Source: Deltaproteobacteria bacterium (GTDB lineage Bacteria; Bdellovibrionota; JACOXK01; 2-02-FULL-40-11). From it: 8,655 nt of DNA. The notes below the pieces were generated by a model, which worked only from the letters and a program-made list of their open reading frames with translations, was not told where the DNA came from and searched no databases. Of this stretch, positions 6,368 to 8,655 are shown one piece after another (the stretch's first letter is position 1; each line of letters begins with the position of its first letter). The stretch lies in assembly GCA_016193165.1 (NCBI GenBank), contig JACPST010000094.1, forward strand, positions 1 to 8,655, read 5' to 3'. The translations under genes were made by a program, and so were the position numbers.

Positions 6368-7573
6368 ATGCGTTGGACTTTGATACATGTGGTGAGCATT
6401 GTTTTTTCTCTGGTTTTAGTATTAGAGGTTCCTAAAAGTTGGGCACAGAATATCAGAGGTCAAAAAATACAAAGTGCGCCTGTTATCAGATCTCAGTCCA
6501 GCAGGACTCAAAACAATCCTTCTTTAGCCATACGTTCTATCCTTAGTCAAAGACCTTATTTTTTGATTCCTACGCGATTATTAGGGGTTCCCCACTTAAA
6601 GGATCCTGAGGAGCCTCTTATTGTGAACCATTCCTATGCGCCACAATATTTTACTTTGGTATGGGAGGCTATGGAGGGAGCGACATCTTATGAGATATAT
6701 GCGAGCAATGACCCCCTGTTTCCTCCTTTTCCCTCTGATGCATTTTATCGGACTCCATTGGGTCGTTTCAATTCTAACACAGCACGGGTGCAGGGGAGCG
6801 TGGGAAATTTTCCTTCCACGGCTCGTTATTCTCGTTATTTCAGAGTCAGTGCCTGCTATGAAGATGTGTGTGGCCACTCGTCCAATATTGTAGATATCAG
6901 CAATGGATGGCTGCCATATGGGAGAAGAGAGCCGCCTGTAAATCGTCCTGAGATATCTATTGAAGGAAGTTTCTTGTCTGGCCAAAATTATCGAGTGCAG
7001 TGGTCTGCCGTAGAGGGAACAGAGTTTTATTTTTTAGAAGAATCTAAAAGCCCAAATTTTTCAAATGACAATGTGAGAAGAGCCAAAACGGCTGTCTTGT
7101 TTTACCCATTTTCTCCTGTAGTATTTGAAGATACGACTTTTTATTATCGTGTTCGTGCAGAAAATGAGTATGGATATACAGATTGGTCCAATGTGGTCAG
7201 TAAGAGAGTTCATGATCATTTTAATGGTCAATTATGTGCACCGGAGTTGAGGGATCCGGGCACTCGTATTTCTTCACGACCTCAAGACCAAGCTACTCTA
7301 TCTTGGACACCCGTCAATGGAGCTACAAGTTATGAGGTGGAGAGAAGTACGAGTGAGTTTTTTCCTTCCGGCATGACAAAACGTCGGGAGATAAATACTA
7401 CTCAAGGAACTTTTTATCATGGGATAGCGTCTCGTCCGGGTGTGATTGGGGGAGGATGGGTGGAGATGACATATTATTTTCGTGTGCGTGCTACCAACAG
7501 CAATGGCAGAGGATCTTGGTCTAATAGTGTAGATTTAACTGTTGTTCCCTATGATCAGTTTAAAGGTAATTAA
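6368..7573 (+). CDS. Secreted protein with three fibronectin type III-like domains
   Basis: This 401-aa protein has a signal peptide (hydrophobic residues 7-19, cleavage near SWA at 26). A Ser/Gln/Arg-rich linker (27-60) precedes three FN3-like beta-sandwiches. The first (about 75-180) has FTLVWEAMEGATSYEIY and YFRVSACYEDVCGHSS. The second (190-283) has YRVQWSAVEG and FYYRVRAENEYGYTDWSN. The third (290-392) has ATLSWTPVNGATSYEVERS and YYFRVRATNSNGRGSWSN. The W-x3-G-A-x-x-Y-E start and Y-x-F/Y-R-V-x-A ending are the usual FN3 signature, a fold used in extracellular binding. Cys163/Cys168 in domain one could form a disulfide. The ATG at 6368 has a GGGGG site upstream and a 14-base gap from the preceding gene. 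It is the last gene of the plus operon. Its stop overlaps the stop of convergent rfbC. Confidence 0.85.
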   Translation: MRWTLIHVVSIVFSLVLVLEVPKSWAQNIRGQKIQSAPVIRSQSSRTQNNPSLAIRSILSQRPYFLIPTRLLGVPHLKDPEEPLIVNHSYAPQYFTLVWEAMEGATSYEIYASNDPLFPPFPSDAFYRTPLGRFNSNTARVQGSVGNFPSTARYSRYFRVSACYEDVCGHSSNIVDISNGWLPYGRREPPVNRPEISIEGSFLSGQNYRVQWSAVEGTEFYFLEESKSPNFSNDNVRRAKTAVLFYPFSPVVFEDTTFYYRVRAENEYGYTDWSNVVSKRVHDHFNGQLCAPELRDPGTRISSRPQDQATLSWTPVNGATSYEVERSTSEFFPSGMTKRREINTTQGTFYHGIASRPGVIGGGWVEMTYYFRVRATNSNGRGSWSNSVDLTVVPYDQFKGN

Positions 7574-8130
7574 ATGGAAAAATGATGTATGAGTTTTTCT
7601 TTACACTGTGCAAGGGTCGGAAGCTCAGCATCGGCTTTTGAAACAATAGGATTTTTTACGGGCCAAGGAATTTTAAGCTCTGGATCGTTCCAATGAATTC
7701 CCGAAGATGTTTTAGGATTATAAGGCGTATCGACTTTATACATGACATCCGTGGGTTCCTCCCCTAAGGTACAAAACCCATGGGCAAACCCAAACGGAAT
7801 CCAAAGTGAAAAATTATTTTTGTCGCTCAGCTCAATCGTAAAATATTTTCCAAAGGTAGGAGATTTGGGACGAAGGTCTACACTGACATCCCACATTTTT
7901 CCACGAATGACCCCGACCAATTTATTTTGTGGGGGATCATATTGATAATGAAGTCCCCGAATGACATTTGGCAAAGACATGGAATGATTGTCTTGAATAA
8001 AATCTGTGAACAGGCCTAAATCTTTAAATTTTGATACTATAAATCGTTCAATAAAGAATCCACGCGGGTCGGGATAAGAATCGAGCTCTATCAGTTTTAA
8101 TCCTTTAAGTTCCAGCTCTCGAACTTTCAT
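7570..8130 (-). CDS. rfbC: dTDP-4-dehydrorhamnose 3,5-epimerase
   Basis: This 186-aa protein has the family's usual length. RfbC/RmlC epimerises C3 and C5 of dTDP-4-dehydro-6-deoxyglucose in the cytosol, the third step of dTDP-L-rhamnose synthesis for surface polysaccharide. Diagnostic segments are all present: PDPRGFFIERF (20-30), FIQDNHSMS (44-52), RGLHYQ (58-63) with the catalytic His at 61, KLVGVIRG (70-77), DVSVDLR (81-87), SPTFG (90-94), WIPFGFAHGF (110-119), Tyr131, WNDPEL and Asp167 in SKADAELP. I place the start at ATG 8130. The frame stays open to 8328, but that extension runs over the start of the divergent aldo/keto reductase and is not RfbC-like. There is no convincing Shine-Dalgarno. 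No other rhamnose genes are in the window. Confidence 0.95.
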   Translation of the reverse strand: MKVRELELKGLKLIELDSYPDPRGFFIERFIVSKFKDLGLFTDFIQDNHSMSLPNVIRGLHYQYDPPQNKLVGVIRGKMWDVSVDLRPKSPTFGKYFTIELSDKNNFSLWIPFGFAHGFCTLGEEPTDVMYKVDTPYNPKTSSGIHWNDPELKIPWPVKNPIVSKADAELPTLAQCKEKLIHHFSI

Positions 8131-8185
8131 TGTGTCAGAGATAGCAGAATTTGACAGCTTCGTCAAAATGAAATAAAACTTTTTT
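8131..8185. promoter_or_regulatory. Divergent promoter region with palindrome between rfbC and the aldo/keto reductase
   Basis: This 55-base gap contains an inverted repeat TTTGAC-AGCTTC-GTCAAA. Its arms supply -35-like hexamers in both directions. On plus, TTGACA (8151-8156), 17 bases, then TAAAAC, ending 6 bases before the ATG at 8186. On minus, TTGACG, 17 bases, then TATCTC, ending about 7 bases before the ATG at 8130. Neither gene has a clear Shine-Dalgarno, so both mRNAs could be leaderless. The -10 boxes are weak matches. Confidence 0.35.
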
Positions 8186-8655
8186 ATGAGATATCGGACC
8201 CTAGGAACCTCAGATCTTAAAGTTTCAGAAATTAGTTTGGGTTGTTGGACGCTCGGGGGATTAAATTGGGTGGAAGACCACTCGGCCGGATGGGCGCCGA
8301 TCGACGAAAAAGAAGCCACTCGCGCCATTCATTTTGCGATTGAACGAGGAGTTAATCACTTTGACAATGCCGATGTCTATGGCAATGGTAGATCTGAGCG
8401 TTTACTCGCCAAAGCCTTAGGCGCCAAATCCAAAGATGTCGTTATTGCCACAAAACTGGGATATTTTAAAGGAACAGCGGCTCATGCCTATGAGCCTCTT
8501 CATATTCGTCATCAATGTGAACAGTCTTTGAAAAATTTAAATCGAGATGTGATTGACATTTATTATTTTCACAATGCAGACTTTGGTTCCAAGGATCAGT
8601 ATTTAGATGAGGCTGTGCATGTGATGCAAGAGCTTCAAAAAGAAGGAAAGATTCG
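8186..8655 (+). CDS. Aldo/keto reductase, N-terminal part (runs off the window)
   Basis: The frame is open from ATG 8186 to the end of the window (156 codons), about half of a normal AKR of roughly 300-330 residues, so the truncation is only the window edge. It is an NAD(P)H-dependent oxidoreductase with a TIM-barrel fold. The AKR tetrad is visible: Asp60 and Tyr65 in FDNADVYG, Lys90 in ATKLG, and His129 in DIYYFHN. The start MRYRTLGTSDLKVSEISLG is the usual AKR beginning. The substrate cannot be told from sequence. Its position divergent from rfbC hints at sugar or surface polysaccharide metabolism, but that is only context. No Shine-Dalgarno is evident; see the divergent promoter entry. Confidence 0.92.
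   Translation, partial: MRYRTLGTSDLKVSEISLGCWTLGGLNWVEDHSAGWAPIDEKEATRAIHFAIERGVNHFDNADVYGNGRSERLLAKALGAKSKDVVIATKLGYFKGTAAHAYEPLHIRHQCEQSLKNLNRDVIDIYYFHNADFGSKDQYLDEAVHVMQELQKEGKI

Noticed and set aside
8131..8328. Extension of rfbC by 66 residues to an upstream ATG at 8328.
   Set aside because: The extension is antisense to the clearly coding N-terminus of the aldo/keto reductase and does not look like RfbC; the ATG at 8130 gives the normal family length.

Overview
The window looks like chromosomal DNA from a Gram-negative-type bacterium of low to moderate GC, probably an uncultivated lineage. The evidence is AT-rich intergenic DNA, dense short-gap operons, classical Sec signal peptides, a dTDP-rhamnose pathway gene (rfbC) and multi-domain secreted beta-sandwich proteins. 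I cannot name the taxon from this sequence alone.

Layout. (1) Positions 24-4324, minus strand: a three-gene operon read right to left. It encodes a small secreted Cys-motif protein (4049-4324), a giant secreted IPT/TIG-repeat protein with a Cys-rich insert and coiled coil (518-4031, split by one apparent frameshift), and a single-pass membrane protein with a helical exterior domain (24-506). (2) Positions 4325-5069: a roughly 745-base divergent intergenic region. It holds two inverted copies of a promoter-plus-leader element (about 4381-4441 and 4970-5030), one facing each operon. Between them lie the C-terminal stump of a nucleotidyltransferase-like gene (4718-4915) and its intact small partner ORF (4467-4721). 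(3) Positions 5070-7573, plus strand: a second three-gene operon of secreted proteins. It encodes a 168-aa protein sharing a domain and a C-terminal Cys motif with the giant IPT protein, a 252-aa two-domain beta-rich protein, and a 401-aa protein with three fibronectin-III-like domains. (4) Positions 7570-8655: rfbC (minus) and the first half of an aldo/keto reductase (plus), divergent from a 55-base intergenic region. These look unrelated to the secreted system.

How it fits together. The two divergent operons appear to be one functional unit. They share a nearly identical promoter/leader block, a roughly 80-residue domain (two copies), and a conserved C-x11-C tail motif (four copies in three proteins). 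All six products carry a signal peptide or N-terminal membrane anchor, and none shows an enzymatic signature. I infer an undescribed cell-envelope or extracellular assembly, co-regulated from the two copies of the promoter element. The molecular function is unknown.
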